Shown: positions 47,058 to 55,862, counted from the first letter of the stretch. The stretch is DNA of 64,000 bases from an uncultured Polaromonas sp. (GCA_937863225.1 CALMEI010000074.1:30224-94223); one strand, 5' to 3'. Made by a program: numbers and translations. Notes: generated by a model from the sequence alone, not told the origin.

Positions 47058-47348
47058 TCAAATGCCTTCTACAATCAACACTGTGCGCTTGGCTGATTTG
47101 AGACTGATGGGCAAAATCGCTTGGTATTCGGCACTGTTGTAGAAATTCTCTGCTTGTTCGTAGCTGGGGAATTTCACCAACACCATGCGTTTGGGTGACC
47201 ACAGGTCGGATTCTTTGATGCTCATTTTGCCACCACGCGCCAAATATTCGCCGCCGTGCTTTTCGGCCAATGGGCGAGCTTTGGTTTTGTAATCTTCATA
47301 CGCTTCTGGGTTGGTTAAATCGGTATCGACAACGAGGTAGGCAGCCAT
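47058..47348 (-). CDS. DUF1330 family protein
   Basis: A 96-residue protein, starting MAAYLVVDTDLTNPEAYEDYKTKARPLAEKHGGEYLARGG with AAGGAA before the ATG; 8 more in-frame codons upstream are unlikely. The remaining motif is KRMVLVKFPSYEQAENFYNSAEYQ. It has a dimeric ferredoxin-like fold; function unknown. Confidence 0.9.
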   Translation of the reverse strand: MAAYLVVDTDLTNPEAYEDYKTKARPLAEKHGGEYLARGGKMSIKESDLWSPKRMVLVKFPSYEQAENFYNSAEYQAILPISLKSAKRTVLIVEGI

Positions 47349-47437
47349 GGAAATTCCTTTTATGCACGTCACTTCATTACAGCAAGCATTGAGTGTAATG
47401 TTTTACGCACAGTTGCGTTGAGTTAAGATGCGATACC

Positions 47438-48082
47438 ATGAATCTTGCCATGAATCTCGATACCGCCGCACGACCACGCCCCCATTCCCTCAGCGATTTA
47501 TTTTGGTCCATGACATGGTTGGCATTACAGGGCTTTGGTGGGGTGTTGGCGGTGGTGCAGCGCGTACTGGTGGATGAAAAACGTTGGTTGACGAATGAAG
47601 AATTCATCGAAGACTGGGCGGTAGCACAGATATTGCCGGGCCCCAACGTGGTGAACTTGGCGCTGATGATTGGCGACCGTTACTTTGGATTTCGTGGTGC
47701 TTTGGCAGCGCTGGCGGGCATGTTGGTCTTTCCGCTTTTGATTGTGCTGGCAGTGGCGGCATTGTTTGCCAGTGTGGCCGATTTGCCAACAGCAAAAGGT
47801 GCACTCAAAGGCATGGGCGCGGTGTCAGCGGGATTGATTGCGGCGGTCGGATTGAAACTGGTGGGCGCGTTGAAAGAAAATGTGATGACCTTGGGCATCT
47901 GTGCGGTCTTGGCTGCGATGACCTTTGTCGCCATTGCGATACTGCGCATACCGCTGGCATGGGTGCTGCTGGTGTTAGGCAGCACAGCCATGGCATGGGC
48001 GTATCGGCAATTGGGTGTGTTGGCGGATCAATCAGGCGATGGCAAAACAGGCGGTGAAAAAACTGGTGGTAAAACGCCATGA
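47438..48082 (+). CDS. Chromate transporter, first half (short-chain ChrA)
   Basis: 214 residues of the CHR family: SLSDLFWSMTWLALQGFGGVLAVVQRVLVDEKRWLTNEEFIEDWAVAQILPGPNVVNLALMIGDRYFG, followed by about five hydrophobic spans. In many bacteria the CHR transporter is split into two short proteins that work as a pair. Its stop overlaps the second half by 4 bp. Chromate export or sulfate-related transport is inferred from the family. An in-frame ATG at 47450 is an alternative start. Confidence 0.9.
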   Translation: MNLAMNLDTAARPRPHSLSDLFWSMTWLALQGFGGVLAVVQRVLVDEKRWLTNEEFIEDWAVAQILPGPNVVNLALMIGDRYFGFRGALAALAGMLVFPLLIVLAVAALFASVADLPTAKGALKGMGAVSAGLIAAVGLKLVGALKENVMTLGICAVLAAMTFVAIAILRIPLAWVLLVLGSTAMAWAYRQLGVLADQSGDGKTGGEKTGGKTP

Positions 48083-48675
48083 TATTGAATTTAAGTGCCG
48101 CTGATTGGTTGGGGTTCTTCACGCAGTTTGCCTTGTTGTCGCTGTTGTCGGTCGGCGGTGCCATTACCACAGCACCCGATATGCACCGCTATTTGGTGAC
48201 CGAGCAGCATTGGTTGAGTGAGTCGCAGTTCACATCATGTATTTCGTTGGCGCAAGCCGCACCAGGCCCGAATGTGTTGTTTGTGGCACTGATGGGGTGG
48301 AATGTGGGTTTGAATGCGGGCGGTGGTTTGCAAGCGGGTTGGATGGGTCTGGCAACGGCATTGTTTGGCGTTGCGGTGCCCATGCTGGGCATCATGATTC
48401 CCAGCACCACTTTGACTTTTGTGGCAGCAAGATGGGGACATCAAAACCGCGAATTGCGCATTGTGCGAGCCTTCAAACAAGGCATGGCGCCGATTGTGAT
48501 TGCGCTATTGATCGCCACAGGTTGGTTGTTAATTTCCGCTAACAACAATGCCGCCAAAGATTGGCCATTGTGGTTGCTGTCCATTGTGTGCATGCTGTTG
48601 GTATGGAAAACCAAAATTCACCTGCTGTGGTTGCTGGGAGCAGGGGCTTTGTTGGGCGCGTTTGGCTTGGTTTGA
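48079..48675 (+). CDS. Chromate transporter, second half (short-chain ChrA)
   Basis: 198 residues: FTQFALLSLLSVGGAITTAPDMHRYLVTEQHWLSESQFTSCISLAQAAPGPNVLFVALMGW, the CHR signature, plus several spans (VIALLIATGWLLISAN, LLWLLGAGALLGAFGLV). Coupled to the first half by an ATGA overlap. It is convergent with the TauE/SafE gene, 3 bp apart. Confidence 0.9.
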   Translation: MILNLSAADWLGFFTQFALLSLLSVGGAITTAPDMHRYLVTEQHWLSESQFTSCISLAQAAPGPNVLFVALMGWNVGLNAGGGLQAGWMGLATALFGVAVPMLGIMIPSTTLTFVAARWGHQNRELRIVRAFKQGMAPIVIALLIATGWLLISANNNAAKDWPLWLLSIVCMLLVWKTKIHLLWLLGAGALLGAFGLV

Positions 48676-48678
48676 AAC

Positions 48679-49494
48679 TCAATGAAATAAAAATGACAGC
48701 GCCAGTAGCAATAGAAAAGATGCAAATACTTTTTTCAATGGCGCGATGTCGATGCGATGAGCCGTTTGTGCGCCAAGGGGTGCCAAGCTGACGCTGGCGA
48801 TGGAAATGACAATCACAGCGGGAAGGTACACATAACCGATTGCACCTGGCGGCACATTGGTTAAGCTCAGGCCAGCCCAGATGTAGCCCAGCGTTCCCGC
48901 TAAGGCGATAGGAAATCCCAAAGCTGCGGATGTGGCGACGGCTTTGTGAATGGGAACATTGCACCATGTCATGAATGGCACCGATATGAACGCACCACCT
49001 GCGCCCACCAAGCTGGAGAGTAATCCGATTAGTCCACCCACGCCGAACATGCCCATGGGTTGCGGTAACACACGTGTCGGTTTTGGTTTTTTATTTAAAA
49101 ACATTTGCAAAGCCGAATAGGCGATGAACACCGAGAAAAACACGCTAAGCAATTTAGTTGGCAAAGCCGCAGCAAATTGAGCACCGATGAATGACCCCAA
49201 CAAAATCCCTGGCGCGAACGCCCAAGCAATGGGCCACAAAACTGCCCCTCTTTTGTGGTGTGCTCGCACTGATGAAAGCGAGGTAAAACAAATGGTTGTT
49301 AAAGAGGTGGCAACCGCCATTTTGAGGGTGATGTCGGGTGCAAATCCTTTGGCGTTCAATATCCAAGTTAAAAATGGAACCATTAACATGCCACCACCAA
49401 TGCCCAATAATCCCGCCAAGAAGCCCGCGACAATGCCGAGTGCCAGTAATTCGATCACCAATAAAGGCTGTAACAGTAGGATTTGATCAAGCAT
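48679..49494 (-). CDS. TauE/SafE family anion exporter
   Basis: 271 residues, about eight membrane spans with an internal repeat: the first half has IVAGFLAGLLGIGGGMLMVPFLTW and the second LIGLLSSLVGAGGAFISVPFMTWCNVPIHKAVATSAALGFP, both with the family GxGGG-type loop. Members export sulfite, sulfoacetate or related anions; the substrate is not evident. It lies next to a chromate transporter pair, convergent with it. Confidence 0.92.
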   Translation of the reverse strand: MLDQILLLQPLLVIELLALGIVAGFLAGLLGIGGGMLMVPFLTWILNAKGFAPDITLKMAVATSLTTICFTSLSSVRAHHKRGAVLWPIAWAFAPGILLGSFIGAQFAAALPTKLLSVFFSVFIAYSALQMFLNKKPKPTRVLPQPMGMFGVGGLIGLLSSLVGAGGAFISVPFMTWCNVPIHKAVATSAALGFPIALAGTLGYIWAGLSLTNVPPGAIGYVYLPAVIVISIASVSLAPLGAQTAHRIDIAPLKKVFASFLLLLALSFLFH

Positions 49495-49544
49495 GCGCGA
49501 ATAGTGTGATTGGGTATATGTTGCTTGATGGGAAAAGTAGCAGA

Positions 49545-49722
49545 AAAGAGTGTCTGCAATGCGACCGAACCGCTATCCTGAACCGAGGTTCAGGTGGGCG
49601 AGGGCAGATTCACTTCGGGTTCATCTAACGCGAGACGATCGCACCAGCGAATCGATTTTCCAAGCCCGAGCTTCTTAAGCATTGGTTCTAGGAATTGCAA
49701 GCCCGATAAGCACTGCAGACAA
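49545..49722 (-). ncRNA. ssrS: 6S RNA
   Basis: About 178 nt on the minus strand. The closing stem pairs GTCTGCAGTGC near the 5' end with GCATTGCAGAC near the 3' end. Conserved central pieces are present: AATGCTTAAGAAGCTCGGGC, TCTCGCGTTAGATGAACCCG and CCACCTGAACCTCGGTTCAGG. 6S RNA binds sigma70 RNA polymerase in stationary phase and serves as a template for product RNA. The location directly downstream of zapA, on the same strand, is the standard one. The exact ends are estimated. Confidence 0.9.
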
Positions 49723-49729
49723 AGGCCAT

Positions 49730-49758
49730 TGTAGACCTAAAAAGTAAGATAAGTAAAT
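49730..49758 (-). promoter_or_regulatory. Promoter of 6S RNA
   Basis: Read on the minus strand: TTACTT, 17 bp spacer, TACAAT, with the start of the RNA about 7 bp further on. Confidence 0.5.
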
Positions 49759-49768
49759 GCGCAGGTGC

Positions 49769-50089
49769 TTACAGCAGTTGCCCGTCTTGTCCCAAAACGG
49801 TATCGAGTTTTTGAATCAAGGCACTGAGGTCAATGTGACCGGTAGTGTGTCCTGGTGCAGCAGTGTCAGACTGTGCAGCACCGCTGTTTGCACCTTCGGG
49901 TTGCTCAAATGCCAAATTCAGTGCGGCTAAAACAGCAATGCGTTCGCGGGCTTTGATTTTGGCGGCATCGCGTATTTTGCACATGGCTGAGTCGACTTTT
50001 TGCACCGCATTCATCATGTTGTGTTCACTGCCCTCGGGGCAGGACAGCAAATAACTTTGTCCCATGATCAGGGCTTCGATTTGTTTCAT
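49769..50089 (-). CDS. zapA: Cell division protein ZapA
   Basis: FtsZ-ring bundling factor. 106 residues: IEALIMGQSYLLSCPEGSEHNMMNAVQKVDSAMCKIRDAAKIKARERIAVLAALNLAFE is the ZapA core; the tail is a low-complexity Ala/Ser part and a final helix. It overlaps the upstream zapB-like gene by 4 bp and is followed by 6S RNA. Confidence 0.93.
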   Translation of the reverse strand: MKQIEALIMGQSYLLSCPEGSEHNMMNAVQKVDSAMCKIRDAAKIKARERIAVLAALNLAFEQPEGANSGAAQSDTAAPGHTTGHIDLSALIQKLDTVLGQDGQLL

Positions 50090-50340
50090 GCGTGGTCTTT
50101 CACTTCGCTTTGGGCGCTCATGGTCGAAACAGCAGGGTTAGCCGATTCAGGCAGGCGTTCCAGCAATGCATCCACACGGGCACGCGCTGCGCCCAAACGC
50201 GTTTTCAATGAATCACGCTCCAGCTCCACCATATGCAATTGCTCGGCCAACAATTTGTTGGTGCGTTGCAATTCGAGGTAACGTACCAAAAGGCGTTCAA
50301 CGCGTTCGGTGACCTGTTCGATGTGGTTTGGGTTTTGCAT
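50086..50340 (-). CDS. ZapB-like coiled-coil cell division protein
   Basis: 84 residues, heptad-rich: IEQVTERVERLLVRYLELQRTNKLLAEQLHMVELERDSLKTRLGAARARVDALLERLP. This is the small coiled-coil protein (TIGR02449 type) always found ahead of zapA in betaproteobacteria, with a ZapB-like role in the Z-ring. It overlaps zapA (ATGA). Confidence 0.88.
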   Translation of the reverse strand: MQNPNHIEQVTERVERLLVRYLELQRTNKLLAEQLHMVELERDSLKTRLGAARARVDALLERLPESANPAVSTMSAQSEVKDHA

Positions 50341-50424
50341 GGGAATGGTGGTAAAGAGTGCGTATTGTAGATTAAGCGAAGGCTTTTTTGCGCAAAAAAC
50401 ATGGCAAACCGTTTAGAATTGCCA

Positions 50425-50652
50425 TGTTGGTGCTCGCGGTGTGGTTCACATGCCGCAGTTCAACGGGAAGCAGGAGGGTCTGCCATTCTTGGCAAACCTA
50501 AGCTGCGCTGCCCCCGCAACGGTAAGTGAAGCAATGTGTTGACCTTAAACCGTCTTCAACATTGAAGCGCTGTCACTCAGCCACTGAGCATTTTGAACAC
50601 ATGCTTGGGAAGGCGATAGACGTATATTCACCAGCCCGGATACCGGCCAACA
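50425..50652 (+). promoter_or_regulatory. Cobalamin riboswitch upstream of btuB
   Basis: The sequence has the class marks in order: GGTGCTCGCGG at the start, AACGGGAAGCAGG, the highly conserved GCTGCCCCCGCAACGGTAAG (50508-50527), CCACTGAGCATTTTGAACAC, TGGGAAGGCG and the B12 box AGCCCGGATACCGG (50633-50646). It binds adenosylcobalamin-type ligands and reduces expression of the uptake genes when B12 is plentiful. About 95 bp separate it from the btuB ATG, enough for an expression platform that masks translation. Confidence 0.95.
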
Positions 50653-50747
50653 AGGTGCTTGTGCGTCATGGATTTATGACACTCAAGTGTGATACCCAAG
50701 GCTATCGGTGTGGATGGCAACGGGGCATTTATCTTGGTATTTTTCTC

Positions 50748-52583
50748 ATGAAGACTTTTTCTAATTCCGAGCGCATCTCAGGCTTGACGTTAGCCCTGTG
50801 CGCAGCTTTTTCAAATACGGTTTGGGCACAAAATGCGCCAACGCCCCAAGCCACACAACTCAAACCTGTGGTGGTTACCGCAGCACGAACAGATACGCGT
50901 GCTGACGAATTGGTCAGCGAAGTGGTGGTCATCGACCGCGCCAGTATCGAATCAAATGCGGGGCGCACATTGACCGAGCTGCTATCACGTCAAGCTGGTT
51001 TGCAACTCACATCAAATGGTGGATTGGGTAAATACAGCAGCGCGTTTGTGCGTGGTACCGAATCACGCCACACCATTTTGTTGGTAGACGGGGTGCGCGT
51101 CGGTTCTGCCACCACGGGTGCGCCCAGCTGGGACAATATTCCCTTAGACATGGTTGATCGCATTGAGGTGCTCAAAGGGCCAGCTTCTGCGCTCTATGGC
51201 AGTGAAGCCGTGGGCGGTGTTGTGCAAGTGTTTTTACGCAAGGGTGTGAAAGGCTTGCAGCCTTCTGCATCACTGACATTGGGCTCGCATTCGCATGTGC
51301 AAGCAGACGCCAGTTTGCGTGGTGGTGATGGCGCTTTAAGTTATGCCATCGGTGTGCAGCGCGCGCAAGACAAAGGTTTTTCAGCGACCAATAGCAAAGC
51401 AGCTTTTGGCAACTACAACGCCGATAAAGATGGCTTCAAGCAAAATGCCCTGAATGCATCTGTCAGTTACCAAATCAGCCCCAATTGGAATATGGATGCT
51501 GGTTTGTTGTATTCGGACAGTGTCAACCACTACGACGATACGCTGGCTGGCGATACCCGCGCCGCCGTGCGCAATCAAACCCTGCACGCAGGTGTTGCAG
51601 GCAAAGTGATGCCAAGCTGGACCGCATCATTGCGCGTATCGCGCTCGAATGATCGCAGCCGTGATATTGAATCAGCGTACATGCCCAGTGCATTCGACAC
51701 CCAACAAGACCAAATCACATGGCAAAATAATGTGGATACGCCGTTGGGTGTGGCCATGTTTGGGGCCGAACGATTGACGCAAAAAGTGGATGGTTCAACA
51801 GCCTACGATGTGTCCCAACGCCACGTGAATTCAGTATTTGCAGGTGTCAATGGTGCAGCCAATGGTCACAGCTGGCAAGCCAATGTGCGCCGCGATAGCA
51901 ATTCGCAGTTTGGCGACAGCAATACTTGGCTTTTAGGCTACGGGTACGCGATCAACCCTGCATGGCGTGTCAATGCATCCTACGGCACCAGTTTTGTTGC
52001 ACCATCGTTTAACCAGTTGTACTACCCAGGTTTTGGTAACACAACTTTACTACCTGAAAAGGGTAAAAATTTGGACTTGGGTGTGAGCTACAGTGCCAAT
52101 GGGCACAGCGTTAAATTGATTCACTTTGACAACAAAATTCAAGGCTTTATCAGTAACAGCACCCAAGCGGCCAACATTCCACGGGCGCGCATCGATGGTT
52201 GGACACTGGGGTACACCGGTCAATTTGGTCCTGTCTCATTGCATGCCAATGTGGACGCATTGAACCCGCGCAATGAATTGACAGGTCAACAGTTGGCACG
52301 GCGTGCCAAAACACAAGTCAGTTTAGGTGCTGAATATGCGATGGGTGCGTGGTTGCTGGGAGGCCATGTGCTGAGTGTTGGTAAACGTTATGACGATGCG
52401 AAAAACACATTGGTTTTAAACAGCTACACGACCGTTGATTTGTTTGCCAATTACGCATTTAACAAAGACGTCAGTGCGCAGATGAAGATGAATAATGTGA
52501 CAAACAAAAGCTATGAAACTTCTTATGGCTTTAACCAGCCCGGTCGCACAGCTTATCTCAGCTTACGCTATACATTGAAGTGA
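50748..52583 (+). CDS. btuB: TonB-dependent vitamin B12 receptor BtuB
   Basis: Outer-membrane cobalamin receptor, 611 residues from the ATG at 50748; earlier in-frame ATGs lie inside the riboswitch and are rejected. Signal peptide ISGLTLALCAAFSNTVWAQ, TonB-box-like region with PVVVTAARTDTRADELV, plug (GRTLTELLSRQAGLQLTSNGGLGKYSSAFVRGTESRHTILLVDGVRV and VDRIEVLKGPASALYGSEAVGG), then the 22-strand barrel ending GRTAYLSLRYTLK. Controlled by the riboswitch and followed by btuFCD. Confidence 0.95.
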   Translation: MKTFSNSERISGLTLALCAAFSNTVWAQNAPTPQATQLKPVVVTAARTDTRADELVSEVVVIDRASIESNAGRTLTELLSRQAGLQLTSNGGLGKYSSAFVRGTESRHTILLVDGVRVGSATTGAPSWDNIPLDMVDRIEVLKGPASALYGSEAVGGVVQVFLRKGVKGLQPSASLTLGSHSHVQADASLRGGDGALSYAIGVQRAQDKGFSATNSKAAFGNYNADKDGFKQNALNASVSYQISPNWNMDAGLLYSDSVNHYDDTLAGDTRAAVRNQTLHAGVAGKVMPSWTASLRVSRSNDRSRDIESAYMPSAFDTQQDQITWQNNVDTPLGVAMFGAERLTQKVDGSTAYDVSQRHVNSVFAGVNGAANGHSWQANVRRDSNSQFGDSNTWLLGYGYAINPAWRVNASYGTSFVAPSFNQLYYPGFGNTTLLPEKGKNLDLGVSYSANGHSVKLIHFDNKIQGFISNSTQAANIPRARIDGWTLGYTGQFGPVSLHANVDALNPRNELTGQQLARRAKTQVSLGAEYAMGAWLLGGHVLSVGKRYDDAKNTLVLNSYTTVDLFANYAFNKDVSAQMKMNNVTNKSYETSYGFNQPGRTAYLSLRYTLK

Positions 52584-52600
52584 TTTGGCAAAAAATATAT

Positions 52601-52662
52601 GAAAAATAGCGGTGTAGGCGGCGTGTTTATTGCCTATACTGCTATTAAATATATAGCAAATT
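52601..52662 (-). repeat. Palindromic interspersed repeat between btuB and btuF
   Basis: On the plus strand: GAAAAATAGCGGTGTAGGC, GCGTGTTTATTGCCTA, GCTATTAAATATATAGCA. It ends 12 bp before the btuF ATG and so occupies the place of its ribosome-binding region. Confidence 0.92.
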
Positions 52663-52674
52663 GAAATTTAACCC

Positions 52675-53562
52675 ATGTTCAAACAATTCTTGCTACAGCT
52701 GTTGATGGTCATAGGCTTGACAGGGTTTTGTTTGACCAACGCACAAGCAGCAGAGGTGCGCGTGACAGATGACCGCGGTTTGGTACGCACGTTTGCCAAA
52801 ACACCGCAGCGCATCGTTAGCTTGCTGCCATCGCTGTCGGAGACCGTTTGTGCCTTGGGCGAATGTGCGCGTTTGGTTGGTGTGGATCGGTATTCAAACT
52901 GGCCAGCAACGTTGAAAAAGTTGCCACAACTCGGGGGTGGGTTGGATCCGAACATTGAAGCCATCGTGATGCTCAAACCGGATGTGGTGTTGGCTGCAGG
53001 TTCAAGCAAAGCCATTGCACAATTGGAATCATTGGGCATCCCAGTTATTGCGCTGGAGCCAAAAAGTCACAGTGATATGAAGCGTGTTTTGTATGTCGTC
53101 AATGATTTATTGGCAATGCCGGTCGATGCAGGTGCCAATCGCGTTTGGCGTGAAATTGACAAGGCCATGGCAGGTGCTGCAAAAGCCATGCCTGCAAAAG
53201 CAACAGGGTTGCCGGTGTATTTTGAAGTGAACGATGCACCGTATGCCGCGGGTCGAACTTCTTTCATTGGTGAAACCTTGGCACGTCTGGGTCTTCAAAA
53301 CATCATTCCTGCCTCATTGGGGGTGTTTCCCAAAATCAACCCCGAATTTGTGGTGCAAGCCAACCCAGCTCTCATCATGATTGGTCGCCAGGAGATCAAG
53401 GGCATGAAAGAGCGGCCCGGTTGGACAATGATGAGGGCGGTGCGCGAAAATCGCATCTGTGTGTTTTCATCGGATGAGAACGACGTACTGGTGCGCGCTG
53501 GACCACGCATGGCGCAAGCAGCCGAAATCATACTCAAGTGCATCAAAGACAAAGCACCATGA
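52675..53562 (+). CDS. btuF: Cobalamin-binding periplasmic protein BtuF
   Basis: Class III substrate-binding protein, 295 residues. Signal peptide FLLQLLMVIGLTGFCLTNAQA, then IVSLLPSLSETVCALGECARLVGVDRYSNWPA, LDPNIEAIVMLKPDVVLAA, and the C-terminal lobe ending RMAQAAEIILKCI. It delivers B12 from BtuB to BtuCD. Its ribosome-binding region is replaced by a palindromic repeat end (no clear Shine-Dalgarno before ATG). The stop overlaps the btuC start. Confidence 0.93.
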   Translation: MFKQFLLQLLMVIGLTGFCLTNAQAAEVRVTDDRGLVRTFAKTPQRIVSLLPSLSETVCALGECARLVGVDRYSNWPATLKKLPQLGGGLDPNIEAIVMLKPDVVLAAGSSKAIAQLESLGIPVIALEPKSHSDMKRVLYVVNDLLAMPVDAGANRVWREIDKAMAGAAKAMPAKATGLPVYFEVNDAPYAAGRTSFIGETLARLGLQNIIPASLGVFPKINPEFVVQANPALIMIGRQEIKGMKERPGWTMMRAVRENRICVFSSDENDVLVRAGPRMAQAAEIILKCIKDKAP

Positions 53563-54602
53563 ACATGGAAGCAATGGCAACCAAGCAGTCAACACAGCAA
53601 CGCCGTGCAAACTGGCTTGCATTGATTTTGTTGGCGGGAGCCGCAGTTTTATCGCTAGTGGGCTTGGGGGTCGGTAGCACGGGTTTTGAAAAAATTTGGG
53701 AATTGTGGATAACTCCCCATACAAACTTCAATCAACAGCAAGCAGCGCTGCAAATTATTTGGGACATTCGTGCACCACGCACTTTGGGTGCTTTTTTGGC
53801 AGGCGCATTGTTGGGTCTTTCGGGTGCTTTGGCGCAAGGTTTGTTTCGCAACCCCTTGGCGGATCCGTTTTTGTTGGGCAGTGCTTCAGGTGCATCTATG
53901 GGTGTTGCTTTGGCGTTGGCATTGTTTGGTGCCAGTCCGTTTGCAACGCAGTGGGTGGTGCGCATGGGATTAACGGGTGCTGCTTTTGTGGGTGCCATGG
54001 CAGCGGTATTTTTGACTTTGATGTTGGCGCAGGGTGTGCAGCACACCTTGCGCTTGTTGCTGGCAGGCGTTGTGGTGGGGGTGGTCTTGGGTGCATTGGC
54101 ATCGCTCGTCACCATTGTGTCGCCAGATATATTACCCGCCATGCAGGCATTTATGTTGGGCACAACTGGCTATGTGGGCTGGATGGCGTGCGCAGTGATG
54201 CTGGTCGTTTTGTTGCCCTGTGTGCTGATCAGTTGGATGCTCTCAAGGGTGTTGGATGCGCTGTCACTGGGCGAGGCTACCGCTCTGACGCTGGGCATGC
54301 CACTGCCAACATTGCGCAAGGTGTTGATTGTGCTGATGGCCTTGGCATGTGGTACGGCTGTGGCACAAACCGGTTTGATTGCTTTTGTCGGCTTGGTGTC
54401 GCCGCATTTGGTGCGATCCATGGTCAAAGTGACGCATGGTCGCATGGTGATACTGTCCAGCTTGATGGGCGGTGCGCTGCTCATGTTGGCAGATATTTTT
54501 GCACGCAGCCTGATTGCACCCCAAGAATTGCCCGTCGGGGTGTTGACAGCCATTTTGGGTGGAGGCTATTTGCTGTGGCTGATGAACAAGCGAGCAGTCT
54601 GA
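53559..54602 (+). CDS. btuC: Cobalamin ABC transporter permease BtuC (FecCD family)
   Basis: About 347 residues, roughly ten membrane spans, with the FecCD marks LGAFLAGALLGLSGALAQGLFRNPLADPFLLGSASGA and GLIAFVGLVSPHLVRSMV (coupling helix), ending LLWLMNKRAV. The start at 53559 overlaps the btuF stop (ATGA); in-frame ATGs at 53538 and 53565 are possible. It forms the channel of the B12 importer. Confidence 0.93.
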   Translation: MNMEAMATKQSTQQRRANWLALILLAGAAVLSLVGLGVGSTGFEKIWELWITPHTNFNQQQAALQIIWDIRAPRTLGAFLAGALLGLSGALAQGLFRNPLADPFLLGSASGASMGVALALALFGASPFATQWVVRMGLTGAAFVGAMAAVFLTLMLAQGVQHTLRLLLAGVVVGVVLGALASLVTIVSPDILPAMQAFMLGTTGYVGWMACAVMLVVLLPCVLISWMLSRVLDALSLGEATALTLGMPLPTLRKVLIVLMALACGTAVAQTGLIAFVGLVSPHLVRSMVKVTHGRMVILSSLMGGALLMLADIFARSLIAPQELPVGVLTAILGGGYLLWLMNKRAV

Positions 54603-55387
54603 TGAATGCTATTAATCATATAGCGCTTGAGGCAATCAACATGAGGGCTACACTGTCTAATGTTCACGTATTACACGATGTGAATGTGCAATTCGTCGCT
54701 GGACGGTGGACCAGTATTCTGGGCCCTAACGGCGCAGGCAAATCAACACTGCTCAAGGTATTGGCCGGTGTGTTGCCGTATACAGGGCAAGTTGCATTGT
54801 TGGGGAAAGCACTCTCAGAGTACACGCCCAAAGCACGCGCCAAAACGATTGCCTGGCTGGGGCAGAACGAAGCCAGTTCAGACGATTTAACGGTGTGGGA
54901 TGTGGTCATGCTGGGGCGTTTGCCACATCAGGCTTGGTTGACAGCGCCCAGTTCCCACGATCATGCGCTGGTCGAACTGGCTTTGCGCACCACCCAAGCA
55001 TGGGAATGGCGCCAAAGGGTACTGAGCCAATTGTCTGGCGGAGAACGTCAGCGGGTTTTATTAGCAAGGGCATTGGCCGTGCAAGCCGAAGTGTTGTTGA
55101 TGGATGAGCCCTTGATGAATTTGGATCCACCCCACCAATCTGATTGGATCAAGTGGGTGCGAGCGTTGACTGCACAGGGAAAAACAGTGGTCAGTGTGTT
55201 GCATGAGGCAACAGTGGCTTTGCAGGCTGACGATATGCTGATCTTGAATGAAGGTAAAGTCATGCACGCTGGTGCGTGCTCTGATGCGTTGACACATCGG
55301 GCAATTGAACAGGCTTTTCAAAACAGAATCAGCGTCAAAGCCATTGAAAATACCTGGGTTGCCCTGCCAGATTTCAAAAACGCATGA
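54602..55387 (+). CDS. btuD: Cobalamin ABC transporter ATPase BtuD
   Basis: 261 residues: Walker A ILGPNGAGKSTLL, Q-loop GQNEASSDDLTVWDVV, signature LSGGERQRVLLARAL, Walker B VLLMDEPLMNLDP, H-loop VLHE. The start at 54602 overlaps the btuC stop. Residues 3-17 (AINHIALEAINMRAT) are a translated palindromic repeat. They stand where the A-loop strand usually is, and no aromatic A-loop residue is visible. A second ATG (54641, residue 14, with GAGG 7 bp before) could serve as the start. The much longer open frame back to 53696 is a btuC shadow. Confidence 0.94.
   Translation: MNAINHIALEAINMRATLSNVHVLHDVNVQFVAGRWTSILGPNGAGKSTLLKVLAGVLPYTGQVALLGKALSEYTPKARAKTIAWLGQNEASSDDLTVWDVVMLGRLPHQAWLTAPSSHDHALVELALRTTQAWEWRQRVLSQLSGGERQRVLLARALAVQAEVLLMDEPLMNLDPPHQSDWIKWVRALTAQGKTVVSVLHEATVALQADDMLILNEGKVMHAGACSDALTHRAIEQAFQNRISVKAIENTWVALPDFKNA
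54606..54654 (+). repeat. Palindromic interspersed repeat copy forming the BtuD N-terminus (sense, in frame)
   Basis: ATGCTATTAATCATATAGCG, CTTGAGGCAATCAACATG, then AGGGCTACAC. The TAG of the family is GAG here, which also creates a GAGG ribosome-binding-like motif before the internal ATG. Confidence 0.83.
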
Positions 55388-55570
55388 AACTCATCAAACT
55401 CAGCTTCACTTAAGGGTTCAACCGATCTCATACGGTATAATTTTTTTGTATTTTCTTTGTGCGTCTGTGCCTTGCCCTTGGAAAAACGATTAGAATCTCA
55501 ACCGTACCAAATTCAAAGAATGCTTCATTTACGTGCCTCACAGGCACCAACATGACAAAGAGGAATCAAA
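55388..55570 (+). promoter_or_regulatory. hupB upstream region with candidate -10 elements
   Basis: A perfect TATAAT occurs at about 55436-55441 (in ACGGTATAATTTTTTTG) with a weak -35, and TAGAAT near 55490. Either could be a promoter; the choice cannot be made from the sequence. GAGGAA lies about 9 bp before the hupB start. Confidence 0.35.
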
Positions 55571-55843
55571 GTGAACAAATCTGAACTCATCGAACACATC
55601 GCCAGTCAATCTGATCTGTCTAAGGCAGCAGCAACGCGTGCTTTGGACGCGTTTATCGGCGCAGTTAAAACCACTTTGAAGAAAGGCAACTCTGTGTCTT
55701 TGGTTGGTTTTGGTACATTTGCTGCCAGTAAACGTGCTGCACGCACCGGTCGTAATCCACGTACTGGCGCTGCGATTAAAATCAAAGCGGCCAAAGTGCC
55801 AAAGTTTCGTCCAGGCAAAGCATTGAAGGATGCTTTGAACTGA
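55571..55843 (+). CDS. hupB: DNA-binding protein HU-beta
   Basis: Nucleoid protein, 90 residues, normal length: [64 protein letters not shown] (the DNA-binding arm) and [15 protein letters not shown]. The start is GTG or ATG-like at 55571 (the triplet is GTG: AAAGTGAACAAA), with a good GAGGAATC upstream. tRNA-Val follows 19 bp after its stop. Confidence 0.95.
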   Translation: MNKSELIEHIASQSDLSKAAATRALDAFIGAVKTTLKKGNSVSLVGFGTFAASKRAARTGRNPRTGAAIKIKAAKVPKFRPGKALKDALN

Positions 55844-55862
55844 TAATAAGTTTTGTATAGAT

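Noticed and set aside
47680..48170. Minus-strand frames over the chromate transporter pair
   Set aside because: The plus strand has two coupled CHR-family genes with clear signatures; the others are shadows.
50526..50747. In-frame upstream starts for BtuB
   Set aside because: They lie inside the cobalamin riboswitch, and the signal peptide begins at 50748.
53696..55387. A 563-residue open frame ending as BtuD
   Set aside because: Its first 302 codons lie in another frame over btuC and read as a Gly/Cys-rich low-sense translation. The real BtuD starts at 54602.
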